A stretch of DNA of 64,000 bases from Aquila chrysaetos chrysaetos (lineage: Eukaryota; Chordata; Aves; Accipitriformes; Accipitridae), in NCBI RefSeq assembly GCF_900496995.4, contig NC_044009.1, forward strand, positions 36,107,505 through 36,171,504, read 5' to 3'. A program made the translations under genes and the position numbers. The stretch's first letter is position 1. Each line of letters starts with the position of its first letter. The notes under the pieces are model-generated. The model was not told where the DNA came from. It was given only the letters and a program-made list of their open reading frames with translations, and did not search any database. Shown here piece after piece: positions 26,499-39,100 of this stretch.

Positions 26499-29400
26499 AT
26501 GGCGGCTGCCGGTGAGGAGGCGGAGGCGGCGGACTGGTAAACGCGCTCCCCCCACCCTTTCCCTGGTCCTGATGCCTCGCACCGCCGGTACCCCGCACCC
26601 CTAGCCCAGCGGGGGGGGGGGTGTCGGTGGCGCCGCCGCCTGACCCCCGCCCGGTCCCCGCCTGACCCCCGCCCGGTCCCCGCAGGGCCCTGCCGCCCGA
26701 GGTGGAGGTGCTGGAGTCCATCTACCTGGAGGAGCTGCGGGTGGCGCGGGGCCGCGGCAGGTACGTACCGGGGCCCACATCCTCCCCCCTTCTGCCCCGG
26801 GGCCCGGCCCGGCCCGGCGCCGCCGCCCCTCACCTTGGCCTGCCCCGCAGGTGGGAGCCCTGGGAGATCAGCATCACCCTGCACCCCGCCACGGCCCAGG
26901 ACCAGGACTCCCAGTATGTCCGCTTCACCCTGGTGCTCTCCGTGCCCCCCCCAGGTAGGTTGTCGGACCCCCGCACCCCCTTTCCTCCCTGCCCCGAGTC
27001 CCTATGCTTTCCTTGTTGCGCTTTGGGTCTTTTTCTTTTTTTTTTTTTCCTAGTATCCCAACAAAGCTCCGGAAATCTCGATCAGGAACCCGCGGGGGCT
27101 GTCAGATGAGCAAATTCAAAAGTGAGTGCCGGGAGGGTGGGGAGAGGGTGATCCTTTCCTCCGAAGATCTGGGAGGCAGAACTGGTGGAAAAGCCTTCTC
27201 TCAAATTCATATGGCTCCCCATGTCCGGTTAACAGATGGATACAGGTCCCTAAATCACCTTGATTTAAATCTCATGGGAGCCACTGGTGCTGAGTTTGAC
27301 ACTGGGGGTCCCCCCTATGGTTGTTGCCCTGTGGTCCCCCTGAAATGTAATCTAAATCCCCTGGGCTTTTGAGGTTGTTGGTCCTGCTTTGACAGAGGTG
27401 GAACTGAACTGAGTCCTTGGGCAGCCCATTGTTGCCTTTGTGCTCCTGTCCTTGCTGCAGCGGAGTGTGTGCAGGGAGACCCTGGTACCTGCCAGCAGCA
27501 CGGGAGTAACGCGGCTCCTACCAGACCTGGTCAGGGGCTGCCATCAGATAAACAAAGCCTGAGATTCCCAAGACCAAAGGGTGCTGGGTGAGCTTGAGCT
27601 GAGGCAGTCAGCAAACCTGCTCTTGCATGTCCTCTGAAGACAAAGGTTTCCTGTGCACCGGCTTTTGGGGAGCCAGGAGAGCACGTGAATATGTGTGTGC
27701 ACATGTGCCCATCCCATGCTGCAGGCAAAGCCTGAAGGCCAGTTGTCATGGTTTAACCCCAGCCAGCAACTAAGCACCACGCAGCCACTCACTCTCTCCC
27801 CCCCCCACCCAGTGGGATGGGGGAGAAAATCGGGGAAAAAAGAAGCAAAACCCACAGGTTGAGATAAGAACAGTTTAATAGAACAGAAAAGAAGAAACTA
27901 ATAATGATAATGATAACACTAATAAAATGACAACAGCAATAATGAAAGGATTGGAATGTACAAATGATGTGCAGTGCAATTGCTCACCACCCGCCGACCG
28001 GCACCCCGCTAGTCTCCCAGCGGCGATTCCCCGCCCCCACTTCCCAGTTCCTATACTAGATGGGACGTCATATGGTATGGAATACCCTGTTGGCCAGTTT
28101 GGGTCAGGTGCCCTGGCTGTGTCCTGTGCCAACTTCTTGTGCCCCTCCAGCTTTCTTGCTGGCTGGGCATGAGAAGCTGAAAAAATCCTTGACATTAGTC
28201 TAAACACTACTTAGCAGCAACTGAAAACATCAGTGTTATCAACATTCTTCACATACTGAACTCAAAACATAGCACCGTACCAGCTACTAGGAAGACAATT
28301 AACTCTATCCGAGCTGAAACTAGGACACCAGTGCTCTATTTCTTCCTCCTGTCATCGTGGCAGGGTGACAGGTATGTGGGATAGTGAAAAGGTGTGGCTA
28401 AATTTGTGTTAAGCATTTTTGCCATTTTGCTGTAGGATTTCCCAGACCCTTAGAAGTGTTGCTGAAGCCAGGCTGGGGACAGAGGTGCTCTACGAACTGA
28501 TTGAGGTGAGAGTTGGGGGAGACTGGGGGTGGCCAGCCACAGACACTGCTCCCTGACTGCCCAAGGGGTGGGAGACCCCTGAGCCCATGGGCAGGCCAGT
28601 GAGTAAAATGTTTGCTTTGATGCTTCTGCAGAAGGGGAAGGAGATTCTCACTGACAACAACATTCCTCACGGCCAGTGCGTGATCTGCCTTTATGGATTC
28701 CAGGTAGGCATGTGTCTCCTGGCCCTGCGAGCTGGCTCGGAAGTGAGGTGAGAGAATGGGGAGCCTGGGGCTCAAAGCTTAGGATATTGGCCTGGGACCA
28801 GGGTGTGCCTCAGCAGCCCCCTGCCCCCCTGGTCTGTAGGCAATCCTACTGAGCATGAACATTCCTAAGGTGATATAGGCTACTCTCCCCGTCAGCCTGA
28901 AGATAACCATCTACAGAAACAAGGCATAGGGGCAGTGAGTGTTGCCACTGTCTCCAAAGGAGTAGGTAGGGTCTGGGGATAGTTGCTGGTGCATCTCAAC
29001 TTCCCTGTGTTGGTCAAAGCTCGCCTGGAGTTCAGCACACAGGTGGTCAGGAGGGACTGGAACACATCCGTGCAGGTGTTGAGGTCTGCAGGGAAAGGGG
29101 AGCTTGCCTTGTCCAGGTTGCAAGGAGAGGCAGTGCCTGCCTAGGAAGGAGAACACAACAGGTGAGCAGATTGCTGCTTACACAGGAGTATACGCAGAGA
29201 AATCAGTCACAAAAAGTTTGCACCTTGACATTAGGAGTGTTTCTCACACTCAGAACAGGGAGCAGTGTCCCAGTAAGAGCTGAGGAAGTAGAGATGAAGC
29301 CCAGCAGAAGATGTTGTGTGGCTCTGCCAGCAGTAGCGCTAATTCCCCACTGCCAGCACTGACATGGGAGTGAAGACCCACCTCAGCTGGGGAGGCTACA

Positions 29401-32028
29401 CAGCCCTGTGCTCAGAAACCCTTTGAAGCTGCCCTTTCTCCTCTACAGGAGAGAGAAGCCTTCACAAAGACCCACTGCTACCACTACTTCCACTCCCACT
29501 GCCTGGCCCGCTATGCCCAGCACATGGAGGAGGAGATCCTCATGCAGCAGGAGGAGAGAGAGCAGCACCTGGCGCCATCCCCCAAACAGGTACCGGGCCC
29601 TGGGCTTCTTCCCCAGGCCCCCTGTGCAGGCCCTCATGATGTCTCTGTCACCCCCTTCAGGACATGGGAGTAAGGGCTAGCCTGACCCAGCAGCATGGTC
29701 AGTGTCATGCCCACACTGAGAATCAAAGCAGGGATTAGACCAAGTGATCCCCAAGGGCCCTTTCCAACCAAAATTACCCTATAAGTTTTTAGTACTTTAG
29801 CAGTTGGTTTATTGGATCTCTGGGTCAGCGCCTGCTGTGGAAGGGGGCAGGGGAGTTGCATTTTTGGACTTCTGGAACTACAGGAGTTAGAAAAGAGAGT
29901 TCCTTCCCTAGTCCTTGAACTGCAGGGGTTTGGAGCAGGATAAACATTTTCACCTGTGTTCTGGGGCAATAAAACCTGCTTGAGCAGGTGTTGGAAGAGT
30001 TATCAGCCACAGAGCAAACAGCACAGTTGAGCATGAAACAAGTTAAAGGCTCCTTCCTGCAAAACCCCTTCAAAGATGTGCTGCCTAGATGACATGCTCC
30101 ACTTTGGTGTGGAGTAAAATAGATCCTAGCCTAAGGATGACTGAAGCCATATGTGCTGACAGAGGTGGTTTGTACAGCGGTCAGCCACTGGAGCACAAAT
30201 CCCAGTAAGCCTCGTGGTGGAGAAACCTTCCGTAGCAGTCGTTGAGACACCAGGCTGCCCTCATGCTGCTGGAACCCCCCTGGGCTTCTCTGCCCTGGCA
30301 GAAGAGTGAAGAAGGCCACCCTGTTCCACTTCCAGGCTGGGGTTATCCAGCAGTGCGTGAGCTGTGTTGTGGCCAGGGTTTGGTATCACCTCTTGCCTCC
30401 CTGCAGGAAGTCGGTGTGCAGTGCCCTGTCTGCCGGGAGACCCTGGTCTATGATCTCTGTGCTCTGAAGGCAGCACCCCCCCCCGCAGCACCCGCTGGTA
30501 AGAGATGGGGGCTCACCTGCCCAGCTGCACCCGCTCACTGGGTAGCTTCAACTGGGATGTTATAGCAGAATGAATGCACGCTCTGAGGTCCTCCTAGATG
30601 GCCCATCCAAAGGGCAGTTCACAAAACCTAGCAGGGCATCTCCTGACTCTTTGATGTGTCCACAAAGAGCAGGTTTAGTTGTATAGCCATGAGTCTTGAG
30701 CAGATGTGCCGGGGGAGAGGTGATTCTGCCATGGGGCATGTCTCTGTACTCACTGGGATATAATCGGGCTCAGGAGAGTGACCTGATCATAGCTGCTCTG
30801 CATCTTGCCCCACAACAGGATGTCCCAAGGCAGTCACTGCAGGAACAGTGGGTCTGCGCTGGCATGCTCTGCCTCTGTTGAGGGATTTCGCATGCATCTG
30901 TAGGCCTGGCCAAATATGGCAAAGGGAAGCAGGTTGCCTGGGTGCTGTGTGATCAAAGGAGGGTTTGGGGAGTAGCTCTTAGCACTGCCAGCTGCCTATC
31001 TATGCTAGGTGTTGAGAGAGCCCTTACCCCGCCTTACTTTCTGCCGCTCAGGAGCCATACAGGCCGGACGCCAAGATGCTGCAGCACCAGGAAGAACTGC
31101 GCTTAATTTTCAAGAGACAGCAAGAGAAAGGGGGCATCATTGACCCTGAAGCAGAGAGGAACCGTTACTTCATCAGCCTCCAGGCGGTATGGCACTAGGG
31201 GCAGAGAGCTGGTGAGGGGGGCCCTGGACTGCAGGACCAAGTGCTGTTGTCTGCTGTGGGACTCCCCTGTCCCTTTCTTCACTGGTGGCTTCTTTCTTTC
31301 AGCCTCCAGCTGCTGTCGATCCAGGCCAAGCAGCCGCTGCCTCTGAGCTGCCAGTGAGTGCAGGTGCTGTGGATGTGCCCCAGCCGCCCAGCCAAGCCTT
31401 GGCTCCAGAGCCAGCTGGGGCACCGGTGGCCAGGGCAGAACCCGGGCGGCCCGAGAGGCCTGCTGTGCCCAGAGAGCAACAGAGCAAGAGGGAGAGGCAC
31501 AGAGGGGAGAGGCCAGGCCCCAGAGGCCAGGGCAGGCAGTCATGCAGTGGCTCACAGGAACCGGCAGAGGAAGCCTGTCATCCACTCCATGGCTCCAGGG
31601 GGCCTAGGGGCTTCAGCCGGAGACCAGAGCGAAGACCTGGTGGGAGGCACAGCCAGGAGTTTCCAAAGCCTCACAGCAGAAGCAGGGCTGCTGCCTTGGC
31701 TGAAAGAAAGGAGCTGTGCCCTGAAGACCCCTCACCTGTAACAGACGCAGTGGACTTGAAAGAGGAGCGCAGTGATGTGGAGAGATGGACCCCAGAGGAG
31801 GGGGCTGAGGCCCGGGGCAGGGAGAAGGAGAATCTGGCATTCAACCGCAGCGACCACAGAGCAGCTCCCAGCTGGCAGGGCCACCACAGGCCCTGGGATT
31901 GTGGAAGGTGGGAGAGGTCCAGAGTCCAGGAGCGTGGTTCCTACCCCAGAGCACCAAGAGGGCGAGGAGTGTTCAGGCCCAGTGGACGACAAGAAGCCCA
32001 TCTCCTTGAGAAGGAGAGTGGCTCCTAG
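26499..32028 (+). CDS. RNF25: RNF25, RWD/RING E3 ubiquitin ligase (two apparent poly-C frameshifts)
   Basis: RNF25 (AO7) is a RING E3 ligase with a GCN2-type RWD domain, linked to NF-kB signalling and ubiquitination at stalled ribosomes. Exons: 26499-26536, 26686-26760, 26851-26954, 27054-27121, 28436-28505, 28632-28703, 29449-29589, 30407-30497, 31052-31186, 31303-32028. The RWD region runs from EVEVLESIYLEEL to VLYELIE. RING ligands are visible as CVIC, CYHYFHSHC and CPVC. KGGIIDPEAERNRYFISLQ and an Arg/Pro/Gly-rich tail follow. Raw exons sum to 1520 nt, which is not a multiple of three. The frame is lost at the 8-C run 26945-26952 and the 9-C run 30476-30484. One C fewer in each restores agreement with human RNF25 and gives 505 aa. 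I infer assembly homopolymer errors rather than a pseudogene, because every splice site and the rest of the frame are intact. Confidence 0.93.
27744..28327 (-). mobile_element. Solo LTR of an avian endogenous retrovirus
   Basis: A 584-bp element in RNF25 intron 4 starts TGTCATGG and ends TAGGACA (plus-strand reading), so it has short TGTC...GACA inverted ends. It is flanked by a perfect 5-bp target duplication, CCAGT, at 27739-27743 and 28328-28332. On the minus strand it reads U3 to U5: a GACGTC element, then an ATTAAA signal (27874-27879) before the final TTAAACCATGACA. The U3 TATA position is degenerate. No internal retroviral genes are present, so it is a recombined solo LTR, antisense to RNF25. 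A 5-bp duplication fits an ERVL-like class; that class call is inference. Confidence 0.9.
29733..29785 (+). mobile_element. Possible CR1 3'-end remnant
   Basis: The stretch resembles the conserved CR1 3' end (TTGGACTAGATGATC...CCTTCCAACC): GATTAGACCAAGTGATC is followed by CCCTTTCCAACC. It lies in RNF25 intron 7. It is short and diverged, so the call is tentative. Confidence 0.45.
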
Positions 32029-35000
32029 CAGGAGTGGTGAGGGCCTGGGCTGGGGTAGGGAAGGGCTGTTTCTGGGGAGAACAGTGAAGGCTCTGGTGGA
32101 GCAGTAGCAAGCAGACGCCATACCCCTTGGGAGGGAGGAGGCAGTTGGCATGTGGCACAGCTTGGGACAGGGTATGTGTGGAATGAAGCATCCTGGCGTG
32201 AGTGACTGGCTGTCACCAGCGTTGGAGAAGCTGACTCCTGATAGATGATGTAAGCCATGGTCTCGCGGGACCCAGGGGACAGAGGAAGCGTGACTGGGGA
32301 CCTGCAGCCATCATCCCTGTATGTGAGCTGCCAGGAAACGTGCACACCTACAGAGCAAATGGACTGAGCCTAGCGTGTTGCAACGGCAGAGCCAGTGTCA
32401 TGGCAGGACTTTCCCTGGATGCCAGCATCCCGTGGAGCCGTGGTGGTGCCAAGTGATGAGGCTGTGCCAGGGCAGCAGCCTGGAGCTCAGCTTGCTGTGT
32501 CTCCCATTCCTTCTCAGAGCGCCTTCTCAACTGCTGTCCCTGTCCCTTGGAGACAGCATTGCTTCTCCTGCAGCCCTGACTGCTGTTCAGCTGATGGGCT
32601 CAGCCAGGCAAGTCTTTTGTACGACAGGACATTTCCCAGTCCCAGCCAGGAGAGCTAAATTAAGCTTAAGTCAATGCATTGTCATGTCAGGGCTGTCTGG
32701 TGGCTGAGCCTTCGGGTTGGCTCCTGCTCCCCCAGGCAGCCTGAATTTAGCTGGAGCTCCTGCCCTGTCCTTCAGCTGCTTTTGTGCAGACAGAAGCTGA
32801 TGGAGACCTGGGAAGAGCACTCTGCTTTGTGACCTGTATCTGTCAGGATCCCTCTCAAAGGCCAGGCCAGGTTGTCTCTTGGAGCTTCCAACAGCCCGGA
32901 GTGAAAACATGCCCCAATACTTTGGATACTCTTTCTTACTCTCTTTTCATCTTTGAGCTGATCTTGCTTCAAAGAAATGAGGATTTGCTGTTTAAACTAA
33001 CTTGGTGCCGTTCCTTCTGCTGCTGCTTCACAGATTTAATGTGTCCCACTCCACAGCCATGATGGGTGATCCCAAGCTTCTGAAGTGGGACACTGGTATT
33101 AAATTTGTTGGGTCTTCTCCAGAGCCTGCTCCCTTTGTTTTCTCTGACCTCTCGCTCCTGTTCTTTGCTGTTTGGAGCGAAGGTGTTGATCCCTGGTATT
33201 GCTCACTCCAGGCCCTGCTTTGCCTGACTCGGTGTAAGCTGTCTGGCTTACCTGGACAGTACTGACTCCTTCACACTTGTTTGTGCCTTGTGCCCCCCAC
33301 CTCTCTTTTGGCCACACATGGGTTGTTATTGTCTTTCTTCTCCCACTGAGTGCAAAAATGTCCATGCTGCGATGGACTTGTCAGGTGAGATCCCTGGGAA
33401 ACCAAAGGCTGTGTGCTGGCTGGAAGGGCATTTGCGCTGTATCTGCCTGGCTGATGCTTTGGCACGTGAATGGTGCACGAAAGCGTTCTCTTGAATGGGT
33501 CCTTCTCACCTCCTGCCCCGCTCTCTCCATGCCTGGCCTTGTCCCGAAGGAGTTAGTTTAACCCGCTGCCCAAGAACCTTCTGTGCTTAGATTTCCAACA
33601 CTGGCCTGTTTTCAACCCTAATGCTGTAAAAGCATTATTTTTTTTTAACTCCTTGGTCTGAACCTACACTACCTGTCCTGGGCTTGGGGATATGAGCGCC
33701 AGATGTTGTGCCCTGCTGGGGATGAGGGCTGAGCACTCGCTCCCTGAAGAAAGCCCAGATTTTTCTTCAGTGCTTGCTCTGTCCTTGCTCCAGCTAGTTT
33801 CTGGGTGAACAGCCTGTCCACACTTGGGTGAAAAGGTGTAAACTTTATCTGATGTTGGTGCTTGTTCTGCTGCCTCCTGCCTTCACTTTTGAAATTGCTG
33901 TACTCCAAGAAAGGCATTTGATCATGTCCTGACAGAAACACGAAGATCTCTGCCCCTTGCAGCAGCTGAAGCTCCTTGGCTTCCTCCAGCGAGCCAGACT
34001 TACTCTCAGCAGGAAAGCTGCTGTGGCCAGTGTTTGGAGCATGGGAATTTAGCCATGGAAATTGGAGTGAGTGAGGACTTGGGTAACTTCAATCAAATGC
34101 CAGACGTGTTAGAGGGGAGGCTATTTTCCTGGGAGTAGGGATTTAGGAAGGTCCCTCACCTTTTTGACTCACTGCTGTCAGCCTGGAGCAGAGGACATTT
34201 TGCAAGAGCACTGGAAACATATGTGGGCTAAACAAAACAAACCTCTGGGTTGGAGGGGAGGAATGGAGTCTGCACCCTGCCCTGGGGCTCCTTGCTTGGT
34301 GTCCACCTGCATCACCCACCTACCTCACAGGGCTGTTGTGGGGCTTAATGGGCAAAAGCACTCATGCTGGGCAGAAGGGCACCAGCGACATCTGTAGCAT
34401 TAACACTATTAAAAGCAAGCAGAGTGAGAGATGTTGCCTGTGCTCTTGTGTGGTGGCATTGTGGTGGGGGCCCATGTCCCCTCTGGCTCTTCCTCACTAC
34501 TTCCCCATCCTCCCAAACTGCTGCAAGGCATTTGCTAGTTGCTTACTGGCCAGTTTTGACCCCCAGCTTTGTGAGACAAGCCTGGATCCAAGCAGTTAGC
34601 CTCTGGGATGGCCAGGCATGGGGTTTGAGATGCCAACAGCAGCACCCTGCTCTGGCAGCTGCCCGAGTCACTAGAGACCCCTCTCACCCCCCTGTGGCCA
34701 GAGGAGCAACCCTTCACTTGCAGAAACATTTGTGCAAGTCTAGGGTTGCATCAAAGCAGCGCCCGTTCGGGCTGAAATTCAGCCAGGTGGCATTGGCTGG
34801 GCCCCTTTGTATCCCTGAGCGCTCTCAGCTTCATCCTTGGCCCCACAGGGCAGAGCCAAGACGAGGGCTGAGCAGCAACCTAATGGTTGGGGTTTGGCCT
34901 GGAACCAGCTCCCCCAGCTCTGCCAAGGTGACGCAGCCCCCCGAGGCAAGGACATAAACACAAGGCTGGCTCTGGGGAAGCTCATTTTGGGACTCTGAAA

Positions 35001-36007
35001 CAGGGACTAGGGAGGAGAGAGGCTCTGGCTGGCTTGTTCTGTGGGTCAGCACGCATACCCTGACCCCTGGCTCCAAGGCACTGGGAAGGAGGTGCAAACC
35101 CTGCTCACTTCTCGATTGCTTTGCAGGCACCTGTGGCTCTACCAACCCATCCAGGACTTTTGTTCCTGGCGGGAAGGAAGCCCGGTGACAGGGAAAACAC
35201 TGTGAGACTGCCAGCAGCTGGCCAAATCCCTCCTTCAGCCACGCAGGGCCTCTCCTGCTGGAAGGAGAGGAGTAGTCGCCTCCAACAGGGATTTCTGCAC
35301 CTTGCACTGGGCTGGCCTGGCTGCAGAAATGCCCGTTGGGGTTAACATCAAGCTCTTGGGAAGATGTTCTGTAACCAGCCAAAGCCTCTCATCTGCCCCC
35401 ACAGGCAGGCATGCAGTAGCTCCAGGGCCCCACCTCTCCTCTGGCAGGAGGGACAGTCATGCCCACCCAGGAACAATGTCCAAGCAGATCTGCGACTTGG
35501 CATCACAACCCAGCAAGGCAGGAGCTGTGGCACCAGCCTGCAGCCTGAGGGACAACGAGCTGTCTCTTGGGAGCCACTTCTGAAACACTCTGGGTTTGCA
35601 GTACTGGCCATGCCGAGCTGCGGTCAGGAGGGCTCTGGACCAGCAGCTGGGGCAACCAGTTAGTGGGGCAACTAACAGGCAAAGGGACCGGAGAGCTAAG
35701 AGCCATGTTGTGCACTTCACAGAGGATATTCACAAACCAGTGAAGACTGCTGTCCCTTCAAAGACCAGCAACTTTAGCACTGTAGCACCCCAATGTCCTG
35801 CCCCAGGGAAGTGCCCTTCTGGGGCACCCCCAGGCTGCTCCACGAGGAAGAGGATTCACATCCAGGAGCCTCGGCAGTTTACAGCAATCCCAGCATGAAG
35901 CATGCACTGGTGAGTGGGGCTGGTGCAGTATCACCCAAGTCTGGGGAGCGGCAAGAGCTGATTTCCTCTCCCTGCTGCAAGGCTGGCAGCTCTGACTCTC
36001 CACATGT
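32029..36007. other. RNF25 3' UTR and intergenic spacer without recognised gene
   Basis: About 4 kb between the RNF25 stop codon and the BCS1L 3' end. The proximal part must hold the RNF25 3' UTR, but I find no canonical plus-strand AATAAA soon after the stop; the first clear one is at 36011-36016. None of the open frames here resembles a known protein. No mobile element is recognised. Confidence 0.5.
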
Positions 36008-36013
36008 TTTAAT
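36008..36013 (-). terminator. Candidate poly(A) signal of BCS1L (ATTAAA)
   Basis: ATTAAA on the minus strand lies about 135 nt after the BCS1L stop codon, giving a short 3' UTR. It overlaps an AATAAA on the plus strand (36011-36016). Function is inferred from position. Confidence 0.5.
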
Positions 36014-36148
36014 AAAAAGCCAAGGCCTTGGACAGGTAGAGGTGAACAGAGACCTGGCCTGCATGGCTGCACAGCTCCGTGGCATACCCAGGATGGTCAA
36101 GTCCTTGCCCCAGTCCTTGCAGTGTGGCAGGGGAAAGCTGGCCCCTAG

Positions 36149-39100
36149 TCATAGCAGGATGGAGCCTGTGTTTGAAATGGCTCCTTCGGGGTCCGTCTTG
36201 TAGAGCATGAAGTGGCCCTGTACCTGGGCAGCGCTGATCTGTTTGGAGACCGCCAGTGCCTGCTCCGCAAACCGCTCGGCTGCAGCCAGGGGCTGCTCGG
36301 GGTAGAAGCGCTGGAACATGCAGGCAAGCTGCCAGCGGGAGCAATGGCCTACGTACTGCTTGAGATCCACGCGGCCAGGACGCACCAGGGCTGGGTCCAG
36401 CCTGTTGAGAGACACAGGGGTGCCTTGAAAACCTGATCAAAGTGTCTTTGCAGGGTGGGTCCTGCAGGAATCATAGAATCATTTAGGTTGGAAAAGACCT
36501 TTAAGATCATCGAGTCCAACCATCAACGACGCCCACTAAACCATGTCCTGAAGTGCCTTGTCTACGCACTTTTTGAATACCTCCAGGGATGGTGACTCAA
36601 CCAGTTTCCTGGGCAGCCTGTTCCAATATTTGACAACCCTTTCAGTAAAGAAATTTTTCCTAATATCCAATCTAAACCTCTCCTGTCACAACTTGAGGCC
36701 ATTTCCTCTCCTATCTCCAGCCACCTGACAGAAGAGACTGGCACCCACCTCGCTACGACCTCCTTTCAGGTAGTTGTAGAGAGCGATAAGGTCTCCCCTC
36801 AGCCTCCTTTTCTCCAGACTAAACAACCCCAGTTCCCTCAGCCGCTCCTCATAAGACTTGTGCTCGCCCCTCACCAACTTGGTTGCCCTTGTCTGGACAC
36901 GCTCCAGAAGCTCAGTGTCTTTCCTGTAGTGAGGGTCCCAAAACTGAACACAGTAAAGGTCCCCCCGCTCCATGCTAGCACAGCCAGTGTCCTATCTGTA
37001 AGGTGCTCTGCATTGTGAGATGGTAAAGGTGGGGAAGAGGTTTGACCCTGGGGGATTGAGGGGGGAAATCAACCCAAAAGAAGTGAGAGAGCTGGGGAAG
37101 GGCTGGCTCCGGAAGAGGACAAGCGTGTCCTGGGAAACAGCTCTGCCCATCTCTGTCCTATGAGCAACCTCTGAAACCTCTAGGCCAGCTCGGTCTGGAG
37201 TGAACCAAGCTTGCCACAGGGCAGCGTCTGGCCGGGTGCTGTGAGCCCAGGCTGCATGCTGCCAACCCAACGGGCTGCACACGGGGCTGGTGTTTTACTG
37301 GCAGCAGGGCCACAACCCCAAAACCTGCAGATCCCCATGGGCAGGAAGCTGGTACCTCTCCTGAAGGGCACAACCATGGTCTGAACAGCAAGGAAGCATC
37401 TGAGGCTCCCCCAAAAGAGACCCTGATTAGCAATCAAGGGATTTGCATCCCAAGGGAGGATTTGGGAAACCTGAATCCCCAGTCTGCACACTGGAGGATG
37501 CAAATAGCCCTCCATAAAGCCCATCAAAAGGGAGCAAGGTTTTCCCGTGCTACCCTCCCTGTTCCCTCCCAGACGGCAGCTCTGACCTGTCCACGTAGTT
37601 GGTGGTCATGAAGACAATTCGGGCCTCTGTGGAGGCCACACCATCCAGCGCGTTGAGGAGGCCACTGAAGGTCAGGCGCCCCATGCCTTGGTACACAGCT
37701 GGGTCTGCAGACAGAGGTGTCTGAGATCATATCCACTGGCCACTAACCCCGTGCAGTCTTGCAGACCACCTCCCTATCACCTGAGGCTTAAGCCAAGCTC
37801 CCCACTCTCTCCTTGCCCTGAGGTTGACCCTCTGTCTCTCCCTGGCTGGCAGCACATTTACCTCCCCTGCCCACCTGCACCCCTGGGAACCCAAAAAGAG
37901 AATAAGGGAGAAAGCCATCCCCTCCCTCATGCTGAAAATAGCTGGGCAGGAGAAGTGTGTTTGCCTGAGGATAAAGGACCCAAACTTCCCTTTATATAGC
38001 CTAGCCACAACTGGGCGAGGTCCAGCTTGGGCCCCGAGGTCCCAGAGAGCTGCCCACTACTGGTCTCTGCTGGTGTGGCAGAGCAGCCCAGAGTCCAAAC
38101 CTTTCCCCAGCACAGCCAGCAAACCTCCCTCCCACCACTGGCCCAGGAACAGGGGCACTGCTCACTCTCAGCAGCGAGGTCCCGGCTGACGAAGGCAGCA
38201 TCCACGTCCTCCAGCAGGATGATGCTCTGCTGCGGTGCCACGCTCAGGAGGTGATTGAGCCGGTCATCGGAGAGGCTGCGGTCGCTGAGGCTCAGCAGGC
38301 AGATACTGTATTGCAGCTCCCCAGCCAGGGCTGTGCTGGGAAGGACACAAACCACAGGGGTGAATCACAGCGAGAAAGCCCAGAGCAGAGGAAGAACTGG
38401 ATCTCCATGCCCAGCAACAGGAGAGAGGGCAGAGGCATCCTCCCGCGGTGGAGATCAGATATGGAGGGCGGGTGGGAGCCCCTGCTCAGCCTGCTGGTGC
38501 CATGCAGCACTGTGCAAGCAAGGGTGTGAAGGGCTTGTCACCCTGACCTGTCATGGTGCCAGCAACGCAAATGCTTATACCAGGCACCACACAGGAGGCA
38601 CAGCCCACTCCTGCATTTCAAACCCAAACTCATCCACACCCTCTCAGAAGAGACTGCTATGCCCCAGAGCAGGGGGCTGGCAGGAAAACTGCTGTTAGCC
38701 AGCTGGCAATACTCACATGAAGCTGCTTTTCCCACAGCCAGGAGGACCATACAGCAGGTAGCCTCTTCGGTAGGGGATCCCTAAAAGAGAGTGTCCTTTT
38801 AGGAATCAGCTAGGTTGCTCTGAGCTCCCTCCCCAGAGCCATGGGGGCTGTGCTGAGCACACACAGAGGATACACCAGAGGAAGGCAAGCAGCAGGGAAA
38901 AATCTCTCTGCAGCCATGTCCAGAGAGGACCACAGGCATCCTGCCTCACCCCAATAGCAGCGTCACAGGAGCAATGAACTCCATGGCTTATAGTGGTTTC
39001 CAGGATTAGACTGAACCGAGGGGAGTTTGTTCCTTTGCAGACCCAGGCCTGTCCCCAGCACCCAGGCTTGCTCATTTACAGGATATGGCCAACGTGGTGC

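Noticed and set aside
25988-26884. 298- and 247-codon minus-strand open frames upstream of STK36
   Set aside because: They lie in the divergent CpG island and antisense to RNF25 exons; composition is Gly/Arg/Pro-rich low complexity.
26499-32028. RNF25 as a pseudogene
   Set aside because: Both breaks are single-base excesses in poly-C runs; splice sites, RING ligands and the long last exon are all intact.
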